A model generated the notes under the pieces. It saw nothing but the letters and a program-made list of their open reading frames with translations. It was not told the origin of the DNA and ran no database searches. The position numbers and the translations under genes are program-made. A stretch of DNA of 64,000 nucleotides from Pseudopyrenochaeta lycopersici (taxonomy: Eukaryota > Ascomycota > Dothideomycetes > Pleosporales > Pseudopyrenochaetaceae), in the NCBI GenBank assembly GCA_003313425.1, contig NHZP01000011.1, positions 868,001-932,000 of the forward strand. Reading direction: 5' to 3'. This document shows positions 30,010 to 40,400 of the stretch, one piece after another. How positions within the stretch are numbered: position 1 is the stretch's first letter; each line of letters opens with the position of its first letter.

Positions 30010-31614
30010 ATGGCAAGGACCACAAGAAGTTCTGCTGTGAAGACTGAAGCTCTTCTGGCTTCATCAATTGCCATTCAAGAGCCAGTGCAACTTTCAAGTC
30101 CTCCGACCACTCCAGTTCCTCGCAACACACGGAAAAGGAAGGCCGTCAAAGTTGAGGATAGCCCTGACAAATCATCATCAAAGAAAGCAATATTCACACC
30201 GAAGAGCAACAAGCGAGCCAAGAAATCTGCGGTGAAAGAAGAGGCTGTGAACGAGCTGCCTCATAATCTGGGCACCATCCCTGACCTTCCAGTAAAAGAG
30301 GAAGCAGATGAAGACTTATTTTCTGCAAAAAAGCCTCGGAGGACCAAAAATGTCAGGAAATCTGCTGCAATAAAGAAAGAGGATGTGGATGAACTTGTGG
30401 CGAAAGCTACAACGACTACCGACGCGTCACCCAAGAAGAAGGGGAAGGCAAAGAACAGCGGCTATGGCCTCACACCAGGCCAAACACCATACCCCAACTG
30501 GCCTCATCCAACAGTCGAAGAGTGTGAAGAAGTGAATCGTCTTCTTTCGAAGGTGCACGGCAAGGTTGAAGCTCCGAAGACGATACCTGAACCCTCGCTT
30601 GAAGTTTCGGGCTGTGGGGAAGTGCCTTCGGTACTAGATGCTTTGATTCGCACTCGACTCTCAGCAGCAACATCCGGCACAAATTCCTCGCGCGCATTTG
30701 CTGGTCTTGTTTCAAAATTTGGCATTTTGAAAGAAGGAATTGGCAAGGGCAGCGTCGACTGGAACAAAGTCAGACAAGCCGACACGAAAGAGATTTTTGA
30801 AGCGATCAAGAGCGGAGGCTTAGCGGATGTAAAGAGCAAAGATATTAAAAAGATTTTGCAAATGGTATGGGAGGAGAATCAAGCACGACGTAATGCACTC
30901 ATATCCTCGCCTGACAAGGCACCTGGGTCCGCCAACGAAGCTGCAGAGGAGAAGCATGCTGAGGTCGAGAAAGCAGAGCAGGACGTCGTCTCACTCGACC
31001 ACCTACATCTCCTCTCTAACGACGATGCCTTCAACGCTCTCACCAAGTATCCTGGCATCGGCCCTAAGACCGCCTCTTGCGTGCTACTTTTCTGCCTCCA
31101 GCGCCCCTCCTTCGCCGTCGATACGCACGTTTTCCGTCTTTGCAAGTGGCTTGGGTGGGTACCTCCACCAGGCGATCCTGCAGGTCTCGCACCTGGCGCA
31201 AAAGGCACCTTCGCTGGCCCAACACGTAATTCAACCTATGCGCACTGCGAAGTCAGAATTCCGGATGATTTGAAATACCCGCTGCATTATCTGTTCATCA
31301 AGCATGGCAAAACGTGTCCGCGCTGTCGTGCAATCACCGGTGAGAATAGTGAAGGTTGGGAGAAGGGGTGTGTGATTGATCATCTCGTCCAGAGAACTGG
31401 TGGGAGAAAGGGCGAGTTCGATAGTCCTGTCAAGGCGACTAAGGGTAAGAAGTCAAAGCCAAAACCGAAGTCACGGGGCAAGAAGAAGGTTGACGATTAT
31501 GAAAGTGACGCTCAGAGTAGTGGCGTCAGTGACGCAGAGAGCAACGAATTGAGCGACCTAGTCAGCGATGCAGAAGTAGAGCAGTCTGAGGACGAGCAAT
31601 CGGCTTCTGGGTAA
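30010..31614 (+). CDS. HhH-GPD base-excision DNA glycosylase
   Basis: A single-exon frame gives 534 residues. The first 150 residues are basic and disordered (nuclear targeting likely; KRKAVKVEDSPDKSSSKK). The HhH-GPD domain covers about residues 200-450: helix-hairpin-helix YPGIGPKTASCVLLFCLQRP, with the Lys of bifunctional glycosylases, followed by the catalytic aspartate in FAVDTHVFRLCKWLGW. It likely excises damaged bases (endonuclease III-like). The C-terminal cysteines are CPRC and a later WEKGC; I see no canonical C-x6-C-x2-C-x5-C iron-sulphur loop. The acidic Ser-rich tail (DAESNELSDLVSDAEVEQSE) is typical of fungal nuclear proteins. The start is the first ATG of the frame. Confidence 0.85.
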   Translation: MARTTRSSAVKTEALLASSIAIQEPVQLSSPPTTPVPRNTRKRKAVKVEDSPDKSSSKKAIFTPKSNKRAKKSAVKEEAVNELPHNLGTIPDLPVKEEADEDLFSAKKPRRTKNVRKSAAIKKEDVDELVAKATTTTDASPKKKGKAKNSGYGLTPGQTPYPNWPHPTVEECEEVNRLLSKVHGKVEAPKTIPEPSLEVSGCGEVPSVLDALIRTRLSAATSGTNSSRAFAGLVSKFGILKEGIGKGSVDWNKVRQADTKEIFEAIKSGGLADVKSKDIKKILQMVWEENQARRNALISSPDKAPGSANEAAEEKHAEVEKAEQDVVSLDHLHLLSNDDAFNALTKYPGIGPKTASCVLLFCLQRPSFAVDTHVFRLCKWLGWVPPPGDPAGLAPGAKGTFAGPTRNSTYAHCEVRIPDDLKYPLHYLFIKHGKTCPRCRAITGENSEGWEKGCVIDHLVQRTGGRKGEFDSPVKATKGKKSKPKPKSRGKKKVDDYESDAQSSGVSDAESNELSDLVSDAEVEQSEDEQSASG

Positions 31615-33391
31615 ATTCATGTTATATTTTTCCATTCGAGTATGTATTAGTAGTATATATGATATCATCTAGCATATGGTAATATTGCAAAACTTGATCA
31701 TTCAGAGCATACTTGGGACCAAAATCATCAGCGTGACCATATCTCCACACTCTCCTCAATCATTTCAACCTCTCTTCTTGTCTCCAAACCCCCTCGCACC
31801 CTCCTCGATCTTTCAACTCGTTCGTTCAATCCGCACAACACCCGCCTGATCCACTGTGTTCCTCTTTCCCCCTCCTCTCCGCAGGCAATCCTCACACAAC
31901 ACATGCAGCAAAGCGTTTCGTCGTCACCGTCGCCGTCGCACCCGCAGCCTTCCCCCTCGCACAGCAACCCACCGCAAACAAAAACCTGCACACGTCGACG
32001 TACGTAGGGTGGAACAACCGCCACCAATGCGTCATGTGCGAGCTTTGTAGCCGTTGAGCCACTCCGCCCAAAGCTTCCAGTCTCGAGTATATGCGGGTAG
32101 CCGCGTCACAGCATGTTGGGCGTTTGTAAGCGACGTCTTGCGGCATATAGCAGTTGATCGCGTATGTGCATATCCGGTGTTTGCATGCTGATTGCATATT
32201 GATGCGCTGACGTGAGGGAAGGAGGTATGCTGTGAACTTTCTTTCCTTTCTCTCTTCGGAACGCACCCGAGTCTTCCGGGGTAAAGCAGGAATAGACGTG
32301 TTACTTTCCAAAAAGAGCAGACACATCTGCTCTCCTCCTTCCACTGCATCTCTTCATTGTGATGGTACAGTTTTACATAGCGTCTCTGACAATTGACTTA
32401 CACTGATCCAACTTATCTTTCCTTACCCTTGTCGACTAAGCGCAGCATTACCCGTCATTTTCAATCCTTCCCCAGTGACTGTACTCCAATCCCAAACCCA
32501 CCTAATCCATAACAGGTCCCATACTCCAATCACGTACGGGTAGAGAACCTCACATCCCGTCATTTTCCCGCGTAACAAGCCTGCAAGCTCGAGTCCTTAT
32601 TACACATACTCCCGTAGCCGCTGCTCACAAGATGCCGTATATGCCAAGATGCAGATTACGGGTCGCCGGTGCATCACAGGTATCTGAAGCTGCGAAAGTC
32701 TCTCCGAAATTCCATCTCTTCACGCAGTAGAGAGACGCACTGTGGATGACAGACGGTGATGTCGTACAAAGACGGAACGGCCTGTGCCACGGTGCCAAAT
32801 GCATGAACTGATCAACACAGCAAATTCTGAACGGAATTAAGGGGGTTCGGAGGAATCTTGAATACATGATCCTCGAGCTCGGATAAGGGCCTTATTCAGA
32901 TTCTGAAATAATAAGTTGCTAATACAACAAGATGTCGGGCATTATAAAGCCGGGTAACCCCGGCGGCAAAGACGCCGTACCGTGATGTGATGCGACGTGA
33001 CACACACAAAGACACACACACAACTCCAAAGTGTAAATATCATTTCTCCCAGTTAGTTTCCGAAGCCCTTGCGGGCGCCCAATGATTGGTGTACTCCATT
33101 TCCATAGCCCATGTATTGTGCCCAAATCCCCGTTGAGGTCATTATCCTCGTGTCATTGAACGCCAGATTAAATGTAGAGATATCGAAAAAGTAAGATCCG
33201 AAGATGGCCATGAAGAGTACTAAGGCCGAGCACAGTCGTAGAAATGCTAGGTCGTAATGGCGCTGATCAAGTGTCATTGCTCGCTTGGACGTACACAAAG
33301 CCAGCGAAATGCGGCAATATGCGATGCGTAAATGCGAACGATGGGTGGGATCGTAGTCATCGAATGTAAGTCAATCAACATGGCGTAAGCT
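31615..33391. other. Intergenic, one weak Cys/Arg-rich ORF
   Basis: No gene is supported. A minus-strand frame at 31728-32027 is Cys- and Arg-rich (CCMCCVRIACGEEGERGTQW) but lacks an ATG and any known domain. The rest shows no coding pattern, repeat or RNA that I recognise. Confidence 0.4.
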
Positions 33392-35943
33392 TCATCCGAG
33401 AAGGACTGCTACCGTTAGCAAAGAGTAAGCATAGCAAATGACGGTGTAACTCACCTTCCCAATTCCAGTCCTTCATGACGCCTAACCAATGCAACCGACC
33501 CTTGACCGTAAACTCGTGTTGCAACATTTCCGTGTTTGCGCTTGAAGATTGTCTCCTTCCCGGTTCCCCAATACTAGGGCTAGGAAGCGGGGCAGCGTAC
33601 GGTGTCAACGTATCGAGGGCCCTGCGTTTCGGCCCAGTCTCCATCCAGCTGAACTCGCCATCCGCCTCACTGTCATCAAAAAATGAATCAAAGTCGCGCT
33701 TGCGGGGCGTATCAGGCGAGAAGCTATCACTTCGCATACTATCGATGAAGATGCATTCTGCTGCGTTGGCGTCTCGTCGAGCCCAGACCTCCTTGGTGAC
33801 CTCCAGGCTCTTTTCGAGTATGCCGAGCTTCATTCGTGACGACATGAAGCCCCAGCGCTCTATGACCCAATCTCGATCTTCCTGATCCATAACCTCGCAG
33901 CCCGCCGCCATAAGAGGGTAAATGTGCACAATGACGGAGCGGGAGCGTGGTTCAACCGTGGCCAGTTCACAGAGTACCTTCTTTGCAAGAACGCTTGATG
34001 GCTGTGATGGAATCTCAGGAACGGCTTGATGCAGGTAGAGAAGTGTTGCATATTGGTATGCGACTGCAGTCTTGATGGAATCGTGTGGACTTGTTGTCTC
34101 GTCTTCTGGATCCTCAATATAAGATGGCGGTGTCCAGTCCTCGAGTTGCGCCTTCAACAGGACTGCTTGTGATATAATGCTTGGCCCGTTACTGCGTGAT
34201 CTTCTCACTTTTCTTACAAGATTGGCAACACGGCCAATTATGGGAAATAATGTGTTAGCACAGCCCATCAGGGGATCTAGCGCCGTCTCCGTTTCGCCAG
34301 CTGCGTATATACTCTCGTGGACGGCATCAACATCGTTCGACTCATCATCATCCGCGGAAGTAAGACGGGAAATGACATCCATGTAAATCCAGGTATTACA
34401 GAGAAATTTCAGGCGCATCCAATCGTCGCCCTGCTTGGGGGTTTGGTGATGTTGCACAAGAGCTTGATTAATCAATATCTTGGCGCCTTTGATGTGGTTA
34501 ATGCCGGTGCTGATGTGCTGATCCCACGATTCGGAGAAGGCCAACACCAGTGTTGTTGAAATGGCTGCATCAAAGCGCATGTCTTGCAGCCCCGCTGCTA
34601 GCGCATGAACGGAATTCCGCATGTGATCAATCCCTTGGATGCGCATAGCGGGAATTTCCTTGGATTGGTGGAACGATGTCATGGAAGCGATTGCATGATA
34701 AAGCGCAGGACAGTCGCGCGCCAGTGGCCACACAAGGGTTCGCCACGGGTTTTCTGTGGGACCATCCTTTACGGAGAGCACACCACATGTGTCCCTGTCA
34801 TAGCGTCGCGTGAGCGTCTCTGGCGAAGTAAGGGAGAACTGCGGCTGGGCAAGAATCTTGAAATCGGGAGAATCTGACGACGAACTGGAAGAACTTGACG
34901 GTGCTGGAGAGGGTAATCGCATGACCCAGGCTTCCGGATCGAGATTGGTGTTGCGGGGAATCTCCTCGATGTCGTCGTCTAGTGGTGCTGGAGGAGTGAG
35001 CCCAGTGGGCTGATAGAAGGCTTCGTGCTGAGTGAGAAATGATGAGTATTCCTCTGGTGGTACGCTGAGATCGGTTCCTGGCAGGAGGAGATCCATCAGA
35101 CGCGGTGACTGACCAGACGAAACGCTTGAGGCTGCCGTAGTCTTGGTCTGCCTAGTGTTGATGCTCTCGGCACCAAACAAACTTTGTGTCCCTTCGAGAG
35201 AACTCGGCGCAAACGACTCGACAGGTGATATTGATTGCGAGGTAATCATGAAGGGTGACGGCTGCGGAATGGCGTACATGTGGTCTGGTGGGAATGGGGT
35301 TTGCGGAAACGACGTCTGTAGCGGAAGGCCTTGTACATGGGGATATGATGATGGCGGTGGGGGATAGAAGACGTTTGGCGCTGAAGCGGAGAAGCCATAC
35401 TGGGTATCCTGGATGCCAGTGTGTTCGTGAAAGTTGGCAGGTGGGCAAATTGGGGTGGGTAGGTCAGAGTCTAGGGCAGTCAGAGATGTAGGGAAAAAAG
35501 ATCGATGCGAGTGGGTGAACCTTTTCTTGACTTTCCGAGTGGCTTTGCAGGGACACTAGGTTCCTCAAACGGCCGCCATTTGAAGTCCTTCTTGTACCCC
35601 CCGCATGTCACAGCTCGTCGTGCACACTGCTGGCAGGTTGGCTTCGTCTCGTCGCACTTCAGACGCTTTGCTTTGCAGGTAATGCATCCTATGGGCAAAT
35701 ATCAATACCGCAGATTCTTGGTTAAAAGAAAAGGCACAAGCACGAGCAGGGCATGAACATACCGTTACGGCTCTTGGACTGCTTTCTCTTGGTAATCCCG
35801 GTGCTCTGGGACGGTTTGGCAGCATCTTTGCCGGCGGGTAGTGGTGGAGGGGCTATCTTCTTGACGGTGCCCCGGATGGTCGGACTCTGCCCCGGCGACT
35901 TCAGCACGAGCGCGGGCGAGGGAACAATGACAGTCTCGGCCAT
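33392..35943 (-). CDS. Zn(II)2Cys6 transcription factor, Fungal_trans_2 type
   Basis: Four exons (35943-35763, 35688-35521, 35470-33455, 33405-33392) give 792 residues. After a basic Pro-rich N-terminus comes the binuclear zinc cluster CITCKAKRLKCDETKPTCQQ, continuing CARRAVTCGG, with all six cysteines. A Pro/Ser-rich linker leads to the large helical regulatory domain of the Fungal_trans_2 family (LVWPLARDCPALYHAIASMT; HIKGAKILINQAL). The C-terminus MKDWNWEVLLG is typical of this family and requires a 14-nt terminal exon coding four residues. The target pathway is unknown. The intron at 35520-35471 has a CTGAC branch site and joins frames that are otherwise out of register. Confidence 0.88.
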
Positions 35944-37463
35944 GAGGCGCGCTTTCGGGGTCGAGTGCGTTGCTGAGCCAGCTTGTCGCGACCGACACGG
36001 TCAGTGGGCAGCTCCTGGGACCTGGCCAGCTTTGCAGGAACGCAGCAGGATTGATTGTAGTTTGGCAGATACGATGGCGGGCTACGGTATCTAAAGTGGA
36101 GTCGAAGCTGGGGATGCGCCGCTAGCGCAATCAGCAACGCACTGGCGAGGCGCGAATCAGGACGCGTGGGGTGCCGCATAGCATCGTGCGCCCTCCCAGG
36201 TCTGGCCCGTACTGTTGTACCCTCGAGCATGTCTCCTTTGCGCAATCCCTTGTGCGCCGGCCTGTGCCATCAGCAGCCGGCTCGAGTCCACCACGCGTGT
36301 GACGGTGTCCTCTGGCATTAGCCGCTACTGTTGCGCTGCTGCACAAATGATCGCCGTCAAGCCCACCCTTGCTCGCCTGCTTCACACTGGCCCACCAACG
36401 GCTCAGCCTTGTCTCGGAAGCCACCTTTGCAGCCGACTAAATTTCCGAGCGCGGGTGCTCCAACCCTGGGGATGACAATGAGATGACATTTCTGACAGCT
36501 CGAGTTGGCTCGCATGCACATCTCTCGACCAGCCCAGAAATCCCTCAGGGGGACAATGCGGCGCAGACCAACATGACTTGGAATCCAGCCCCATCCACTA
36601 GCTGTGCCTTGGTCTCTGGTAGAGTCCCCACAGCTCAGGTCATTCCTGCATTCAAGTGCTGAAAAGACAAGATGCAGAGGAGCGTCACTCCATCTCCTAC
36701 ATCATTGGCCTGGTCTTAGTCCTACACCCTTAGCAAACCCCTCACCCCCTCACCCCCCCCCCCCCCCCAATCCAGCAGAACCATCTACACACTGTCTACA
36801 ACGCGAGCCCATGCAAGCATTACATCAATTTACCCAGAACCAAGGCCCCAAATCACTTTCACATCGACGCCACTTATCCGCCTTTGACGTAGTAGACGCC
36901 ACAGAACCATTCGTAGCGCGGCTGACCTTCCAACCGAGATCATCTCTACAAAGGACCCTCAAACTCCTTGCTTTGTTATTGGAACGCCAGACAAAGCCAG
37001 TTCACGCACGTCCCCGTGCGCCACAAGGAACGCCCACAAACCAAGTGCAATCTATATCCAAATCGCTTACTGCGTATATATGAACTTCACTAGCTGAGGC
37101 GATATGGCGGTTCCCATTCTCCAACCATGTGATGGCTATTCAAGTGCAGCAATTGTATGTCTTCCAATTACAGCAGTCAAAGGGTATCTCTGATATATTA
37201 TATATACATAATGATGGAATGTAATGCCTCCCTTACTGCAATGGAATAGATCGAAATACATGCAAATCGTATTGTACAGATAATCAACGTTTTTAGCAAC
37301 TGGGGTATGCGATAATTGACCATATATGTGTCAAATAAAGATTACGTCGCCCGTGTTGGAATAGGAGCTGTGCCGAGCCTTACTAGTACAACAATCGTCT
37401 TTGGCGGTAATCGTACAACAGGCGTCGTGTCCGGTCCTGAAACGGGACCTGAGCTGTTGAACC
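35944..37463. other. Intergenic, with a 15-C homopolymer
   Basis: This is the regulator's upstream region and the 3' flank of the WDR59-like gene. No gene was recognised. It is GC-rich up to about 36.8 kb and contains a run of 15 cytosines at about 36754-36768. The plus frame at 36604-37083 is Pro/His-rich and probably non-coding. Confidence 0.45.
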
Positions 37464-40400
37464 TTAGTAATAGCTCAACCCCGACGCTCGAACCTTCTTC
37501 TTTCCCTTGCCCTTCTCTTTCTTCTTCGCCATAGGAGTCGGGCTTGTATTCGCTGCAGCCCTTCCACTTCCACCGAGCCGCCCCCTCCTCTTCTCTTCCA
37601 CATTACTTGCGGCCATCTTACTCGCTCCTCCTGTCATAAAATCTCCGTGGACGCCTTCAGAATACAGTCCTGGGGTCACTGGCTGGCTACGTGAGGCCAT
37701 CTGGAACCATTCACCGTCTTCGTCCCACGTCACCCCAGCAGCATTTGCAGCTCTGACTTCGTCAATATAGGCTTCCATTCGGCTTCTTTCGTCGTCGTCC
37801 TCTAGGCCACAGCCACAACCACACCCGACAATGCATTCGCTTTCGTCCATGCTTAGCTCGTCATCCATGCAGTCAAAATGGGCCACGTGGCCGCAAAAAG
37901 GGCAGAGGTAGAAACGGCCTGAAACACGGATCCAGCAGATGCTGCAACTGTAGATAGCTTCGGCTTTTGTGGTCTTTGCCGCTTTCGTATTGGGCATAGC
38001 AGCATGTGAACGGCCGCCACCCCATGATGAAGCACCAGAGATATTGGACGTCCCCCGTGACAGGCTGGGTCTACTGGACCTGCCTTGCTGGGGATGCAGC
38101 GTGTTTTGGCCTGGCGAAGTGCTCAGACCAGCAAGGCTATCGTCAAGTTCCCTCGATGGGTTCGGTGCTGGTATTGAGAGACGAAGATACTGCTCTGTGG
38201 CGATGGGGGCATCTAATGGCGGAGCGAATTCGTCTGTCCCTGTCATAGTGGGACTACCCGGTTGGAACTCTCTTGCTTCTGGATTAAATGAAAAGTACCT
38301 CGGAGAGGCAACAGGCGAGCGTTTTAGTTGTCCTGTTGCTACTGATGGAGGTACTAGCGTTGTGGAAGCTCTTGATAGGTGTCGTGGCACCGTTCTTTCG
38401 TCGTTCTCATGTTCGCTCTTCTTGAGGGCAAGATAGACTGAGCCAGCCCTTGACCCACCTCGAGAGCCTTCGGATGGAAAGTAAGAAACAAGGCCATTGA
38501 ACTTCAGCACCTCCGCTCTTGCGCTGACTAAACCCCAGCAGGCCAGCATTTCGGCATACTGTCCCCTCCAAGCACGGTGCAGCCAGTCTTTGTTCATGTC
38601 TAGTAGTGGCCTACTCACGCATGCTTCATCATCGAACTGGTCCTGGTTCTTGAGTGTAACTTTGATAAGTTCCCCTTCATTTTCACCTTCATCATCTCGA
38701 GGTGTACCGGGTACCGTGTACTCTGATGCACCATCGTAGACAAAATCAGGTTCTTCATTGATTTTGTCGTACTCGGAATCCGAGTCGGAAATATAGTCCA
38801 CATTGAGTTGATCTGCTTGACCAAAACTTGCCCGTTTGCCATGTTTCGAGCGAGAGGGTGCCAGACTTCGCCGATCTTGAGACTCACTTCCGTAGAAGGT
38901 TGTTGTTCCCCACGTGACACCGCTTGTTGGTGCAGAAGTGGAGAGATCATCGATTCGTGACTTGACAGGCGGCGATGAGGAAATGGCATTGGCAAATGGT
39001 CGTGATAGTGCGGCTACAGCGTTGGCAAAATTTGCGGTGGAGCTCCTTTTGAGAGCCGTATGGCTTTGCTCAGGCGACGTTGAGTATGGTGTATTACTGG
39101 CTGTTTGAGCACTTCTTACTGTTGAACCTCTGGACAACGTGGGTGGAGTGTGCCCAGTAGAGTGCGGTGTTACCGGCTCAGAAACGATGGTATCGCTACC
39201 CCATGGCCCGTTTGAACTACCATGACTCCCGTAAGTGTCAAGATTCTTCGCCAGTCTCTGCCAACCAAACTCATTCGAAGGAGTTGCCAAACGTGAATAC
39301 GAAGGAGTAGATGGAACAGAGATAGTTGGCCTAAACAAACTCCACGCCGCATCTGCTGAGGAGAAGTAATCCAATGAGAATGCAGGCGCCTCCATAGACA
39401 TTGGGAGTTGAGATTGTCTCATCTTCGCCATGGCTGAGGTCACTCCTTCACGGGCAGCAGGTTCCGCAAAAATACAAGACAGCATGGCAAGCATCTGGGT
39501 GTCGGCGATTCGTTCAAAGTGATCGAACAGGGCAGGTATCAGCCATGTAACAACGGCATGGTTCCCCCATTTTATCCTTCCTTCCAGCGTGGGATTAGTC
39601 ACGGTGTCTGCCTCGTCAAACTGGAGGTCCAAGCCACTATCCTTTCGCTTGATCCTCACGAGAGCTCTCCGGGCGAGCACAAGAACCTGGTCTCTCCGAT
39701 GTTCTTGGGGTAGTATTTCCAAAGGCACCTCATTGTTCAGAATTAGTTTGCAAAGCATCCAGATATCTGCCAGATCTTCCAAGCCGTGTCTCCTAGCTAC
39801 TTCAGAATTGTGTTCACAAATTTCTGGTCCAGGTCCAAAGATTCGATATTCCTCCGCGAGGGCTCGCTTACTGGGTACTAGCTCATCTATCACTGAAGAC
39901 AGAATCGACACTACGGACTTGGTTTTAGCAGGAGGCTTCCCTGCACCACTCGAAGAAGGGAGCGAATTGCGCGATTGATATCTAAAGGCCGCCTTTTGCC
40001 ATGCTAAAGGTGGTTGGAAGTTTCCAATATGCGCGTTCCCGGCATGGTCAGAGCCGGATGAAGACGAAGGCGAGCTCGATGCTTCCCAAGAGCCGACAGA
40101 AGAGGTCGGAGATGAAGCATCATCCGGGTCGTCCGGGTGCTGACTTGTAAAGCGACCAAAGGAATCAAAAATATCATCTTTGGCAGGGCCGTGCCGCAGG
40201 GTTCTAGCGATCCGGAACTGGATCGCGTCCAAGCTAGTGGTGGACTTCGTGGAAGGTATCCTTGCTATTACCAAAGGTCCATTGACGGAGAATCGGACAG
40301 AACACTGGATCGCGAGAGGGACATTAGCATTCGTATGAGACGATTGCATGACATCATTTGTGAACTCGCCCTCCTGTTCATCGTCCTCACTTGAACTCTC

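Noticed and set aside
35471..35520. Frameshift between zinc cluster and regulatory domain of the transcription factor
   Set aside because: A 50-nt intron with a CTGAC branch site and CTAG acceptor explains the change of frame.
36754..36768. 15-C homopolymer as a regulatory element
   Set aside because: No associated gene or motif was found; it may also be of uncertain length because of sequencing slippage.
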